Of a DNA stretch of 48,959 bases, positions 17,687 through 25,535 are shown piece by piece. Made by a program: the position numbers and the translations under genes. Positions within the stretch are counted from its first letter, which is position 1. The number at the start of each line of letters is the position of its first letter. The DNA comes from Companilactobacillus jidongensis. GTDB lineage: Bacteria > Bacillota > Bacilli > Lactobacillales > Lactobacillaceae. The stretch covers positions 1 to 48,959 of the forward strand of contig NZ_RHOP01000020.1 of the NCBI RefSeq assembly GCF_003946575.1. The letters run 5' to 3'. Below the pieces are notes generated by a model. The model was not told the origin of the DNA, did no database searches, and saw nothing but the letters and a program-made list of their open reading frames with translations.

Positions 17687-17715
17687 ATTATATTTGGTAA
17701 GTGACACAGTGTCAA
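17687..17715 (-). promoter_or_regulatory. Consensus promoter of the tetR-ABC operon
   Basis: On the minus strand TTGACA (17715-17710), a 17-nt spacer and TATAAT (17692-17687) are both perfect sigma-A hexamers. The -35 is embedded in operator O2 and O1 lies about 10-25 nt after the start, an arrangement suited to tight repression. Confidence 0.92.
17701..17715. promoter_or_regulatory. TetR operator O2
   Basis: Second copy GTGACAC-A-GTGTCAA, 45 bp centre to centre from O1, differing only in the last base, where the sequence also supplies the -35 TTGACA. Confidence 0.85.
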
Positions 17716-17884
17716 TGGATTTCACTTAACTTTCGATAAACGAATAATACTTTTCTATATATTATTGGCATAAAAATTAAAATATTCAAAATAATTACCT
17801 AAATTTAAGTCTTGATTTTTTGGATAAATTTAGGGTTGTTTTTATGAAACATTTTTTAAAAATATTTTTATCACTATAAAACAC

Positions 17885-17900
17885 ATACCATATATAGTGT
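17885..17900. promoter_or_regulatory. Candidate NrdR box 1
   Basis: ATACCATATATAGTGT matches the NrdR consensus (acaCwAtATaTwGtgt) at about 14 of 16 positions and lies just upstream of nrdD. Confidence 0.7.
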
Positions 17901-17917
17901 GAAACAAATTACGACTG

Positions 17918-17933
17918 CCACTAGATATTGATT
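17918..17933. promoter_or_regulatory. Candidate NrdR box 2
   Basis: CCACTAGATATTGATT is a weaker match (about 11 of the 14 core positions) 33 bp downstream of box 1, centre to centre. NrdR boxes usually come in pairs about three helical turns apart. It overlaps the -35 hexamer. Confidence 0.55.
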
Positions 17934-17956
17934 TTAGGATATTTACCCAATATAAT
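17928..17956 (+). promoter_or_regulatory. Promoter of nrdDG
   Basis: TTGATT (17928-17933), a 17-nt spacer and a perfect TATAAT (17951-17956); the start would be near 17963, 27 nt before ATG. Confidence 0.8.
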
Positions 17957-17989
17957 AGAGCCATTCACTTGAAAAGGGTTGTGTGTAAT

Positions 17990-20185
17990 ATGTACGAAGT
18001 AAAAACTCAAAATATACTGGATACTTTGAAGAGTATTCCAGTTTTAAAAAGATGTGGGGATAAAACTAGTTTCTATCCTTACAAAATCGAATTTGTACTA
18101 AATAAATTGACTGATGATCAAGATAAAATCAAAAAAATTGAGAATGACTTGGTATATAAGTATCAGGATTCCTTTGTGATTGAGACATCTCAATTACATG
18201 ATGAAATCATCGGATTGTTAAAAAAATACCATCTAGCCGGCCAAGCTGATGAGTATCAAGAGTATTTTGAAGCTGAGCAACAGAACTTTGAAGATGCCAC
18301 TAACGTTGAAGCTAATATCAATAAGTTGTTTGGTAACAATGAACGTATTGTCCACGAAAATGCCAATAAGGACAGTAATATCTTTAATACACAGCGTGAT
18401 CTTGAAGCTGGGGTCACTAGTCGTGCTTTAGGTCTTAAAATGTTGCCAGAACTAGTTGCCAAAGCACACTTAAGAGGTGATCTACATTGGCACGATCTGG
18501 ACTACTCACCAGTTACACCAGAAACCAACTGCTGTTTGATCGACTTTGACGAGATGCTGACGAATGGTTTTAAGATTGGAAATGCTTGGGTATCATCACC
18601 TAGATCTATTCAAACGGCGACTGCACAAATGTCACAAATTATCGCCAACGTGGCATCATTACAATACGGTGGCTGCTCTGCCAATCGAATCGATCAATTG
18701 TTAGCACCATATGCACAATTAAATTTTGACAAGCATATGAAAGATGCGCAAGAGTGGGTCGTTGAAGATAAACGTGAAGAGTTTGCCAAAGCCAAAACTA
18801 AAAAAGATATTTATGATGCTATGCAAGCTCTTGAATATGAAATCAATACATTATATTCATCACAAGGACAAACACCATTTACAACAATTAACTTTGGACT
18901 TGGTACTAACTGGATTGAACGTGAAATTCAAAAATCTATTCTTAAAATTAGAATCAAAGGTTTGGGTAAAGAACATCGAACAGCTATTTTCCCCAAACTA
19001 ACATTTACCGTTAAACGTGGATTAAACTTGAACCCACAAGATCCAAATTATGATATTAAGTTGCTTGCATTGGAATGTTCGACTAAGCGGATGTATCCGG
19101 ATCTTTTGATGTACGACAAGATCAAAGAAATTACTGGAAGCTTCAAAACACCAATGGGATGCCGTTCATTCTTACAAGGATGGAAGGATGAAAATGGCAA
19201 AGAGGTGAATTCCGGTCGTATGAACTTAGGTGTTGTTACGGTCAATCTTCCTCGTGTTGCTCTTGAGGCCCATGGTGATAAGGATTTGTTCTGGGAGATT
19301 TTTGAAGAGAAGATGAAGCTCTGCAAATCAGCACTTGAATATCGTGTTGAACGTACCAAAGAAGCAAAGCCAGAAAATGCACCGTTATTGTACATGTATG
19401 GAGCTTTTGGCAAGCGTCTCAAGGCCACTGACAGTGTGGATGAACTATTCAAAAATCAACGTGCTACCGTTTCACTAGGTTATATTGGACTGTATGAAGT
19501 ATGTACAGAGTTCTTTGGTGATCAATGGGAAGATAATCAGGAAGCACACGATTTTGCTGAGAGTATTGTTCGTGCATTACGTGATAAGTGTAGTGATTGG
19601 GCAGATGCCAGTGGCTATCATTACAGTCTTTATTCGACACCAGCTGAATCTTTAACTGATACATTTTGTCGTGATGACATTGAAAAGTTTGGTCGGATTC
19701 CTGATATTACAGATAAGGAATACTATACAAATAGTTTCCACTATGATGTTAGAAAGCATCCATCACCATTTGATAAATTAACCTTCGAAGAAATTTTTCC
19801 ACATTATGCGTCTGGTGGATTTATCCACTACTGTGAATACCCTAATTTGAAACAAAATCCTAAAGCTTTAGAGGCTGTGTGGGATTGGGCCTATGATCAC
19901 GTTGGTTATTTAGGCACGAATACTTCAATTGATCAATGTTTCAAATGTGGATTCAAAGGCGAATTCAATGCGACTGCCCGTGGATTTGAATGTCCACAAT
20001 GTGGTAATCATGATCCTCAATTCTGTGATGTTGTTAAACGTACTTGTGGTTACTTAGGTAATCCTCAACAACGTCCCATGATTCATGGTCGACATGTTGA
20101 AATTGCTTCACGTAAGAAAAATATGACTTCGGAGATGATAGAGAATGCCGCAAGATACGAGAAAGCCAAACAATCCGACTCCTAA
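17990..20185 (+). CDS. nrdD: Anaerobic ribonucleoside-triphosphate reductase NrdD
   Basis: This class III reductase makes dNTPs without oxygen using a glycyl radical installed by NrdG. The N-terminus (VLKRCGDKTSFYPYKI, about residues 18-33) resembles an ATP-cone. Near the C-terminus CFKCGF and CPQCG supply the zinc cysteines, and KRTCGYLG holds the radical glycine with QRPMI after it. The length of 731 residues is typical. ATG 17990 is chosen; in-frame TTG 17969 and GTG 17981 lie before or within the GAAAAGGG ribosome binding site. NrdR boxes precede it. nrdG overlaps its 3' end by 41 nt. Confidence 0.96.
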   Translation: MYEVKTQNILDTLKSIPVLKRCGDKTSFYPYKIEFVLNKLTDDQDKIKKIENDLVYKYQDSFVIETSQLHDEIIGLLKKYHLAGQADEYQEYFEAEQQNFEDATNVEANINKLFGNNERIVHENANKDSNIFNTQRDLEAGVTSRALGLKMLPELVAKAHLRGDLHWHDLDYSPVTPETNCCLIDFDEMLTNGFKIGNAWVSSPRSIQTATAQMSQIIANVASLQYGGCSANRIDQLLAPYAQLNFDKHMKDAQEWVVEDKREEFAKAKTKKDIYDAMQALEYEINTLYSSQGQTPFTTINFGLGTNWIEREIQKSILKIRIKGLGKEHRTAIFPKLTFTVKRGLNLNPQDPNYDIKLLALECSTKRMYPDLLMYDKIKEITGSFKTPMGCRSFLQGWKDENGKEVNSGRMNLGVVTVNLPRVALEAHGDKDLFWEIFEEKMKLCKSALEYRVERTKEAKPENAPLLYMYGAFGKRLKATDSVDELFKNQRATVSLGYIGLYEVCTEFFGDQWEDNQEAHDFAESIVRALRDKCSDWADASGYHYSLYSTPAESLTDTFCRDDIEKFGRIPDITDKEYYTNSFHYDVRKHPSPFDKLTFEEIFPHYASGGFIHYCEYPNLKQNPKALEAVWDWAYDHVGYLGTNTSIDQCFKCGFKGEFNATARGFECPQCGNHDPQFCDVVKRTCGYLGNPQQRPMIHGRHVEIASRKKNMTSEMIENAARYEKAKQSDS

Positions 20186-20726
20186 AGAATGGTTAGCGAA
20201 GAATCTTAGTCAACAATATATTGCTGATTATAAACCGTTTAATTTTGTGGATGGAGAAGGCGTTCGTTGTAGTTTGTATGTAAGCGGCTGTCCATTTAAA
20301 TGTCCCGGTTGTTATAACGTGGCCGCTCAGAATTTTCGCTATGGTAAGCCATATACACAGGAATTGGAAGATCAAATCATAACGGATATGAGTAAGGATT
20401 ATGTTCAAGGCCTGACACTTTTGGGTGGAGAACCATTTATTAATACTCAAGTTTGTTTAAAATTATGTAAGAGAGTTCGTCAAGAATTTGGTGATACCAA
20501 AGATATTTGGTCCTGGTCTGGCTACACTTGGGAAGAACTACAAAAGGATTCTGATGATAAATTGGAATTGTTGTCACTGATCGATATTCTGGTCGATGGA
20601 CGTTTTCTCAAAGATAAAATGGATCTAACATTACAATTTAGAGGAAGTTCTAATCAAAGAATTATTGATGTTAAGAAGTCATTGGCTGATAGACAAATCG
20701 TCATTTGGGATAAATTAGTTAAATAA
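20145..20726 (+). CDS. nrdG: Anaerobic ribonucleotide reductase activating protein NrdG
   Basis: NrdG is a radical SAM enzyme that generates the glycyl radical on NrdD. CPFKCPGC (residues about 49-56) is the CxxxCxxC iron-sulfur motif, followed by the SAM-binding LLGGEPF. It has 193 residues, about 30 more at the N-terminus than the shortest homologues. ATG 20145 has GGAG about 10 nt upstream and overlaps nrdD by 41 nt; a later start would lose little conserved sequence, so the exact start is not certain. Confidence 0.93.
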   Translation: MPQDTRKPNNPTPKEWLAKNLSQQYIADYKPFNFVDGEGVRCSLYVSGCPFKCPGCYNVAAQNFRYGKPYTQELEDQIITDMSKDYVQGLTLLGGEPFINTQVCLKLCKRVRQEFGDTKDIWSWSGYTWEELQKDSDDKLELLSLIDILVDGRFLKDKMDLTLQFRGSSNQRIIDVKKSLADRQIVIWDKLVK

Positions 20727-20747
20727 TTGTTAATGTAAATTAAAAGA

Positions 20748-20790
20748 AATGGTCAACCGCTTGTTTTGGAAGTGGTCGACCATTTTTATT
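20748..20790 (+). terminator. Terminator after nrdDG
   Basis: Hairpin GGTCAACCGCTT/AAGTGGTCGACC with one mismatch and one G-T pair, preceded by A-run and followed by TTTTTATTTT. Confidence 0.85.
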
Positions 20791-20813
20791 TTGACATAAA
20801 TATTTATAGATAT

Positions 20814-20827
20814 TTAGGAAGACCTAA
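20814..20827. promoter_or_regulatory. Inverted repeat upstream of mntH, candidate metalloregulator site
   Basis: TTAGG-AAGA-CCTAA is a perfect 5+5 inverted repeat, 58 bp before mntH, with A/T flanks. DtxR/MntR-type repressors bind TTAGG-rich dyads, so a manganese-dependent MntR site is a reasonable guess. TTGACA lies at 20791-20796, but no clean -10 at the proper distance is visible; TTTACT-16-TATTAT (20836-20863) is an alternative promoter. Confidence 0.45.
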
Positions 20828-20885
20828 CTAAATACTTTACTTCCGAATGAATCGCCTTATTATGTGGTCATAGGAGGCAAAGAAG

Positions 20886-22259
20886 ATGAAAGATATCGTA
20901 ACGGCTTCAAAAAAAGAAAAGTTGATTCACTATGCTAATGGACCTTCACTTGAAGAGATAAATAGCACGGTCGATATTCCCAAGGGTAATAACTTTTGGA
21001 AGAATCTGATGGCATTCTCAGGACCTGGTGCTCTGGTAGCAGTAGGCTACATGGATCCAGGTAACTGGGTAACATCTATCGGTGGTGGTGCAGAATATGG
21101 ATATTTATTGATGTCTGTTATTCTGATTTCGAGTTTAATCGCCATGTTATTGCAATATATGGCGGCTAAACTGGGAATAGTTACACAAATGGATCTGGCT
21201 CAAGCGACACGGGCTCATACGGGTAAGACCTTAGGTATCGTCTTGTGGATAACCACGGAATTAGCAATCATGGCAACTGATATTGCTGAAGTTATCGGAG
21301 GCGCTATTTCTCTAGAGTTATTATTTGGATTACCATTAGTCATTGGCGTTTCACTCACAGTATTCGATGTATTGATATTATTATTGTTAACTAAATTGGG
21401 TTTCAGAAAAATCGAAGCCATCGTTGTCTGTCTGATCATAGTCATACTAGTAGTCTTCTTGTATGAGGTGGCAATTGCAAAACCAAATATGGCAGAAGCT
21501 ATGGCTGGTTTCATTCCACAACCAAAAATCATGCATCCTGGTGAATTAACAATGGCATTAGGTATTGTTGGAGCCACTGTTATGCCTCATAATTTGTACT
21601 TACACTCATCAATTTCTCAGACACGTAAGTTCGATCACAGTAATGAAGATGATGTTGCTAAAGCAGTTAAGTACACAACTTGGGATTCAAATATTCAATT
21701 AGGTGGAGCATTTATTGTCAATTGTTTACTATTATTACTTGGTGCTGCAATGTTCTTTGGCAAACCAACTGAACAATTGGGAACATTTGGTAATTTGTAT
21801 GCCGCATTACAGAATCCTAAAATGGCAGGCGCCGTTGCATCACCAATTCTTTCGATCCTGTTTGCGGTGGCATTATTAGCATCAGGTCAAAATTCCACTA
21901 TTACCGGAACTTTAACAGGACAAATTGTTATGGAAGGCTTTATTCACATGAAGATGCCACTTTGGGCACGTCGTCTGGTAACTAGATTACTCTCAGTCAT
22001 TCCTGTTCTCATTTGTACAATCATGTACGGTGGTAAGGAGACGGCACTTGATAGCTTGCTGGTTAACTCACAAGTATTCTTGTCAGTTGCACTTCCTATT
22101 TCAATGATTCCATTGACAATTTTTACTAGTTCAAAGAAGATCATGGGCAAGAGATTCGCTAATAAAATGTGGATCACGATACTCGCCTGGTCATGCACAG
22201 TTATATTGACAGTTTTGAATTTACAGATTGTTTGGAGTTCAATTCAAGGATTATTTTAG
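20886..22259 (+). CDS. mntH: Nramp family divalent metal (Mn2+) transporter MntH
   Basis: A proton-coupled manganese importer of 457 residues with about eleven helices. Metal-binding elements are YMDPGNW in helix 1 (residues about 56-62) and MPHNLYLHS in helix 6 (about 231-239), which provide the Asp, Asn and, in place of the usual Ala-Met pair, a related arrangement. AGGAGG precedes ATG. An inverted repeat upstream suggests metal-responsive control. Manganese uptake is central in lactobacilli for oxidative stress tolerance. Confidence 0.94.
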   Translation: MKDIVTASKKEKLIHYANGPSLEEINSTVDIPKGNNFWKNLMAFSGPGALVAVGYMDPGNWVTSIGGGAEYGYLLMSVILISSLIAMLLQYMAAKLGIVTQMDLAQATRAHTGKTLGIVLWITTELAIMATDIAEVIGGAISLELLFGLPLVIGVSLTVFDVLILLLLTKLGFRKIEAIVVCLIIVILVVFLYEVAIAKPNMAEAMAGFIPQPKIMHPGELTMALGIVGATVMPHNLYLHSSISQTRKFDHSNEDDVAKAVKYTTWDSNIQLGGAFIVNCLLLLLGAAMFFGKPTEQLGTFGNLYAALQNPKMAGAVASPILSILFAVALLASGQNSTITGTLTGQIVMEGFIHMKMPLWARRLVTRLLSVIPVLICTIMYGGKETALDSLLVNSQVFLSVALPISMIPLTIFTSSKKIMGKRFANKMWITILAWSCTVILTVLNLQIVWSSIQGLF

Positions 22260-22265
22260 TAAATA

Positions 22266-22297
22266 AAAAGGCTCTACCGCATGTGGTAGGGCTTTTT
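22266..22297 (+). terminator. Terminator after mntH
   Basis: Stem GCTCTACC/GGTAGGGC with short loop GCATGT, flanked by AAAAAG and CTTTTTG. Confidence 0.88.
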
Positions 22298-22329
22298 GTA
22301 TACCAAAAATATATTATCAGTATGCGATG

Positions 22330-22357
22330 TTGGCATAACGATATAAGAATGTATTAT
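22330..22357 (+). promoter_or_regulatory. Probable promoter of the P-type ATPase gene
   Basis: TTGGCA (22330-22335), 16-nt spacer and TATTAT (22352-22357), with the gene starting 47 nt further on. Confidence 0.5.
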
Positions 22358-22403
22358 ATAGAGTTTTATAATGTTATCTTAGGATTAAAGGGAGGGGTAT
22401 ACT

Positions 22404-24203
22404 ATGAATTCAGATAAAATAAAACTATATAGTACATTGTCAATCGGTGTAGTTGCTTTAGTATTAGAATTTTTGTTCCATAAGCCCCTTTGGGCTCAAG
22501 TGATTATCAGTGTTTTGGGATTGATTTTAGCTCTGATAATGTTTGTTGATATGATTAAGGTTCTCAAGAGCGGCGATTTCGGAGTCGATCTATTAGCGAT
22601 AACTGCGATAGTTGCTACCATCGTTCTTGGTCAATATTGGGCCGGCTGGATTGTTCTATTAATGTTGACAGGTGGGGATACTCTCGAAGAATATGCTGCC
22701 AATAAAGCTCAAAGCGAGCTAAAATCCTTATTGGATAACACGCCATCACAAGCACATCTAATGTCAGATGGTAATGTAAATGACGTTGACATTGACGATG
22801 TTAATGTCGGAGATATCTTGTTAATACGTCCGAAAGAACAGGTTCCGGTGGATGGCTTGGTAATTGAAGGTGAATCAGAAGTTGATGAATCTTCACTAAC
22901 GGGTGAATCGGTACCAGTAAATATTAGTAAAGACTCACATGTTATGTCGGGTTCCATCAATGGAGAAACTTCATTCAAGATGAAGGCCGATAAGATTGCT
23001 GCTGATAGTGAGTATCAAGCAATTGTTAAACTAGTTAAAGAGTCAGCATCAAACCCAGCTCACTTCGTACGTTTAGCAGATAGGTATGCCGTGCCATTTA
23101 CGATCGTGGCTTATGTGATTGCCGGACTTGCTTGGTACTTGTCAAAAGACCCAGTTAGAATTGCACAAGTATTAGTTGTTGCTTCACCATGTCCATTGAT
23201 ATTAGCAGCACCAATTGCCTTTGTTTCAGGAATGAGTCGTACTAGTAGAAATGGTATTATTGTTAAATCTGGTACGGCTTTGGAAAAAATTTCATCGGCT
23301 AAATCAATTGCCTTTGACAAAACTGGAACAATTACTAAAGGTAAATTAGTAGTAGATGAGTTTAAACCTCAGGAAGGTTTTGATTCAGATACGGTTATGT
23401 CATACGCAGCTTCAATCGAACAAAACTCTAGTCACGTTATGGCACAATCAATTATTGATTATGCCCTTGATAGAGGTCTGAAATTAACCAACGTTAGTGA
23501 TGCAAAAGAGTATACGGCTCAGGGAATAGCCGGTACGATCGATGGTCACATTGTAAAAGTTGGACAAGGTGAGTTTGTAACTGATTCCGCTGTCGATGAA
23601 GTAAAGGGATCAGGAGTTTATATTTCAATTGATGGTAAGTACGCCGGTGTTTACAGTTTGATGGATCAAATTAGACCAGAATCAAAATCAACTATCAAAC
23701 GATTAAAGGATTTTGGTATTCACAATGTCTTGATGATCACTGGAGACAAAAAGGAAGCGGCCGACGTGGTTGCTTCTGAAGTAGGTATTACGCAAACATT
23801 CCCAAGTAGTTTGCCTGAAGACAAAGTTAAGATTATTCGAGGATTGAGTAAGGACTATCACCCAACAATCATGGTGGGTGATGGTGTTAATGATGCTCCA
23901 GCGCTTGCTTTGGCAGATGCAGGTATCGCCATGGGCTATAAAGGTGCAAATGCCGCTAGTGAGTCCGCAGACGCTGTTATTTTAAAAGATGACTTAAGTA
24001 AGGTAGGGGATGTTGTTAAGATTTCACGCGATACTCTAAAAGTTGCTCGTGATGCTGTTTTGATTGGTATTTTTATTTGTATCTTCTTAATGATCATTGC
24101 CGGATTTGGATTTATTCCAACGATTGTTGGAGCGATGCTCCAAGAAGTAGTTGATACGGTAACGATTCTTTATGCCTTACGTGCCAGAAGTGACAAATTA
24201 TAA
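22404..24203 (+). CDS. Heavy-metal translocating P1B-type ATPase (SPC type)
   Basis: A 599-residue metal pump. TGES (166-169) is the actuator loop, SPC (261-263) is the metal-binding motif in the transport helix, DKTGT (305-309) holds the phosphorylated Asp, and VGDGVNDAP is the hinge. There is no N-terminal HMA domain or Cys/His-rich tail. SPC replaces the CPC of Cu, Cd or Zn pumps, and the last helix has LQEVVD (579-584) rather than the HEGGT of classical P1B-4 pumps. The nucleotide-domain His-Pro dipeptide is His-Val here (SSHVMA). The transported metal therefore cannot be assigned; export of Fe, Co, Zn or Mn is possible. It converges with the next gene, overlapping 6 nt. Confidence 0.9.
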   Translation: MNSDKIKLYSTLSIGVVALVLEFLFHKPLWAQVIISVLGLILALIMFVDMIKVLKSGDFGVDLLAITAIVATIVLGQYWAGWIVLLMLTGGDTLEEYAANKAQSELKSLLDNTPSQAHLMSDGNVNDVDIDDVNVGDILLIRPKEQVPVDGLVIEGESEVDESSLTGESVPVNISKDSHVMSGSINGETSFKMKADKIAADSEYQAIVKLVKESASNPAHFVRLADRYAVPFTIVAYVIAGLAWYLSKDPVRIAQVLVVASPCPLILAAPIAFVSGMSRTSRNGIIVKSGTALEKISSAKSIAFDKTGTITKGKLVVDEFKPQEGFDSDTVMSYAASIEQNSSHVMAQSIIDYALDRGLKLTNVSDAKEYTAQGIAGTIDGHIVKVGQGEFVTDSAVDEVKGSGVYISIDGKYAGVYSLMDQIRPESKSTIKRLKDFGIHNVLMITGDKKEAADVVASEVGITQTFPSSLPEDKVKIIRGLSKDYHPTIMVGDGVNDAPALALADAGIAMGYKGANAASESADAVILKDDLSKVGDVVKISRDTLKVARDAVLIGIFICIFLMIIAGFGFIPTIVGAMLQEVVDTVTILYALRARSDKL

Positions 24204-24821
24204 CCAACCATATGTTTCAAGATTCAGATCACGTTTATATATTTTGGAAACATATGGGTTTCCTTCTACGATAAAACGCATTTTTTTAGAAGTCCAAGGC
24301 TCCTTGTTTGGGACACCGATACGTGGTGTTGCCTGAATATTCTTAGGAGTCTGGACTTTTTTGTCTGAAAAAATAAATTTGTCAGAATTTAGCATGGTAC
24401 CAGACAATTCTTTATCACGAATTCCGAACGAACGAATCCACTTTGCGGGACCATTGGAAACATTAAAACCAGTTTGGTGACGATTTTCTTCCATCATTTC
24501 AATACCGTCGATAGGTTGTAGTCCGCGAATTAGGATACCATTCGGTACGCCCGCCTTTTGAACACTAATATCCATATCGAGCCAACTGTGAATTGAATAA
24601 ATATAAATTGTCCCACCAGCCTGATAAAGTGGATCGTTAGATGGTGTATGCCGGCCATCATAACTGTGTGCAGCCATATCGATTGTTCCTAAGTAGGCTT
24701 CTGTTTCAACAATGATTCCTGAGAACTTGCCTTGATCAGAATTATAAGTAAAAGTATGACCCAACATATCTTTTGCGATATCCATCGTTTCGCCATTTTC
24801 AAAGTAGTTTTGTACGTTCAA
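24198..24821 (-). CDS. DNA-3-methyladenine glycosylase (AAG/MPG family)
   Basis: A 207-residue base-excision enzyme that removes alkylated purines and hypoxanthine. IVETEAYLG (residues about 39-47) contains the catalytic Glu; AHSYDGRHTPSNDPLY and the NGPAKW segment near 145 are typical for the AAG fold. The start is TTG at 24821, with GGAGG 7 nt upstream and no suitable ATG. Its stop codon overlaps the 3' end of the convergent ATPase gene, and no separate terminator is seen between them. Confidence 0.92.
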   Translation of the reverse strand: MNVQNYFENGETMDIAKDMLGHTFTYNSDQGKFSGIIVETEAYLGTIDMAAHSYDGRHTPSNDPLYQAGGTIYIYSIHSWLDMDISVQKAGVPNGILIRGLQPIDGIEMMEENRHQTGFNVSNGPAKWIRSFGIRDKELSGTMLNSDKFIFSDKKVQTPKNIQATPRIGVPNKEPWTSKKMRFIVEGNPYVSKIYKRDLNLETYGWL

Positions 24822-24864
24822 AATGTACCTCCAACAATTTTTTTATAAAAACTTGAAAAAAGAC

Positions 24865-24893
24865 TTGTCACGTCTATATATCTAATATATAAT
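24865..24893 (+). promoter_or_regulatory. Promoter of tRNA-Glu/tRNA-Val
   Basis: TTGTCA (24865-24870), 17-nt spacer and TATAAT (24888-24893). The predicted start near 24900 gives a leader of roughly 50 nt before tRNA-Glu. Confidence 0.85.
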
Positions 24894-24948
24894 ATTTTTT
24901 GTGCTTGAGAAAGGGATACGTAAATATACGGTTTCTTGACGAAGTTAT

Positions 24949-25020
24949 GACCCGTTGGTCAAGTGGTTAAGACACCGCCCTTTCACGGCGGTTACATGGG
25001 TTCAAATCCCGTACGGGTCA
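24949..25020 (+). tRNA. tRNA-Glu (anticodon TTC)
   Basis: The 72-nt cloverleaf has acceptor GACCCGT/ACGGGTC, discriminator A and T-loop GTTCAAATC. The anticodon stem CCGCC/GGCGG encloses TTC. CCA is not encoded. Confidence 0.96.
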
Positions 25021-25026
25021 CTATTT

Positions 25027-25099
25027 GGAGGATTAGCTCAGCTGGGAGAGCATCTGCCTTACAAGCAGGAGGTCACAGGTTCGATCCCTGTATCCTCCA
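25027..25099 (+). tRNA. tRNA-Val (anticodon TAC)
   Basis: The 73-nt cloverleaf has acceptor GGAGGAT/ATCCTCC, discriminator A, anticodon TAC in the loop CTTACAA and T-loop GTTCGATCC. It is 6 nt after tRNA-Glu, hence co-transcribed. Confidence 0.96.
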
Positions 25100-25119
25100 T
25101 CGAATAGTTGTTTCAAGTT

Positions 25120-25148
25120 AGCTAGGACAAATGATCCTAGCTTTTTTT
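25120..25148 (+). terminator. Terminator of the tRNA-Glu/Val unit
   Basis: Perfect 8-bp stem AGCTAGGA/TCCTAGCT with a 7-nt loop and seven Ts. Confidence 0.9.
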
Positions 25149-25231
25149 GTGTTCTTAATTCATGACAGAGGTTACAGAATAGGTTATGATGATGGTAATT
25201 TCCAAGAATAGTAATAGGAGTGTGATATAAA

Positions 25232-25498
25232 ATGTTAAATCATCATTGCGCACCAAGAGCTACTGAAGAAGACAGAGAAAAGTTTTTTGCTTTGGTTAAT
25301 GACAAGCCTTGGTTGATTCCTTCAACTGTACTGTTAGAAATGATTCCAGTATCTATCATTGCCTATGGATTCTGGAAGAATCGTCGTTTAAAGAAGAAGT
25401 TACAAATTGAACATCAAAAAACAGTTCGTGAATATATTAAAAAGTCTGAAACAGGTAAACTAACACAAGAAGAGTTTTATTATTTGAAACATATCTAA
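25232..25498 (+). CDS. Small single-span membrane protein, unknown function
   Basis: An 88-residue protein not recognised. The N-terminus has an odd His-His-Cys (MLNHHCAP) and acidic start, one hydrophobic segment lies at about residues 31-48 (LIPSTVLLEMIPVSIIAYGF region), and the rest is a basic, probably helical tail (NRRLKKKLQIEHQKTV). AGGAG lies 12 nt before ATG, a loose spacing. It is a monocistronic unit ending in the terminator at 25501-25531, with a convergent neighbour. Confidence 0.75.
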   Translation: MLNHHCAPRATEEDREKFFALVNDKPWLIPSTVLLEMIPVSIIAYGFWKNRRLKKKLQIEHQKTVREYIKKSETGKLTQEEFYYLKHI

Positions 25499-25535
25499 AA
25501 AGATGCGCTAGGACATTGTCCTAACGCATCTTTGC
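25499..25535. terminator. Terminator between convergent genes, partly coding
   Basis: Hairpin AGATGCG-CTAGGAC/GTCCTA-ACGCATCT starts right after the small membrane gene. Its right arm (25521-25531) also encodes the last residues and stop of the N-formylglutamate amidohydrolase gene on the other strand. Confidence 0.75.

Noticed and set aside
17643-17715. Longer N-terminus for the TetR regulator, starting at 17715
   Set aside because: The extension would be translated from inside the operators and promoter; ATG 17643 has AAAGGAGG.
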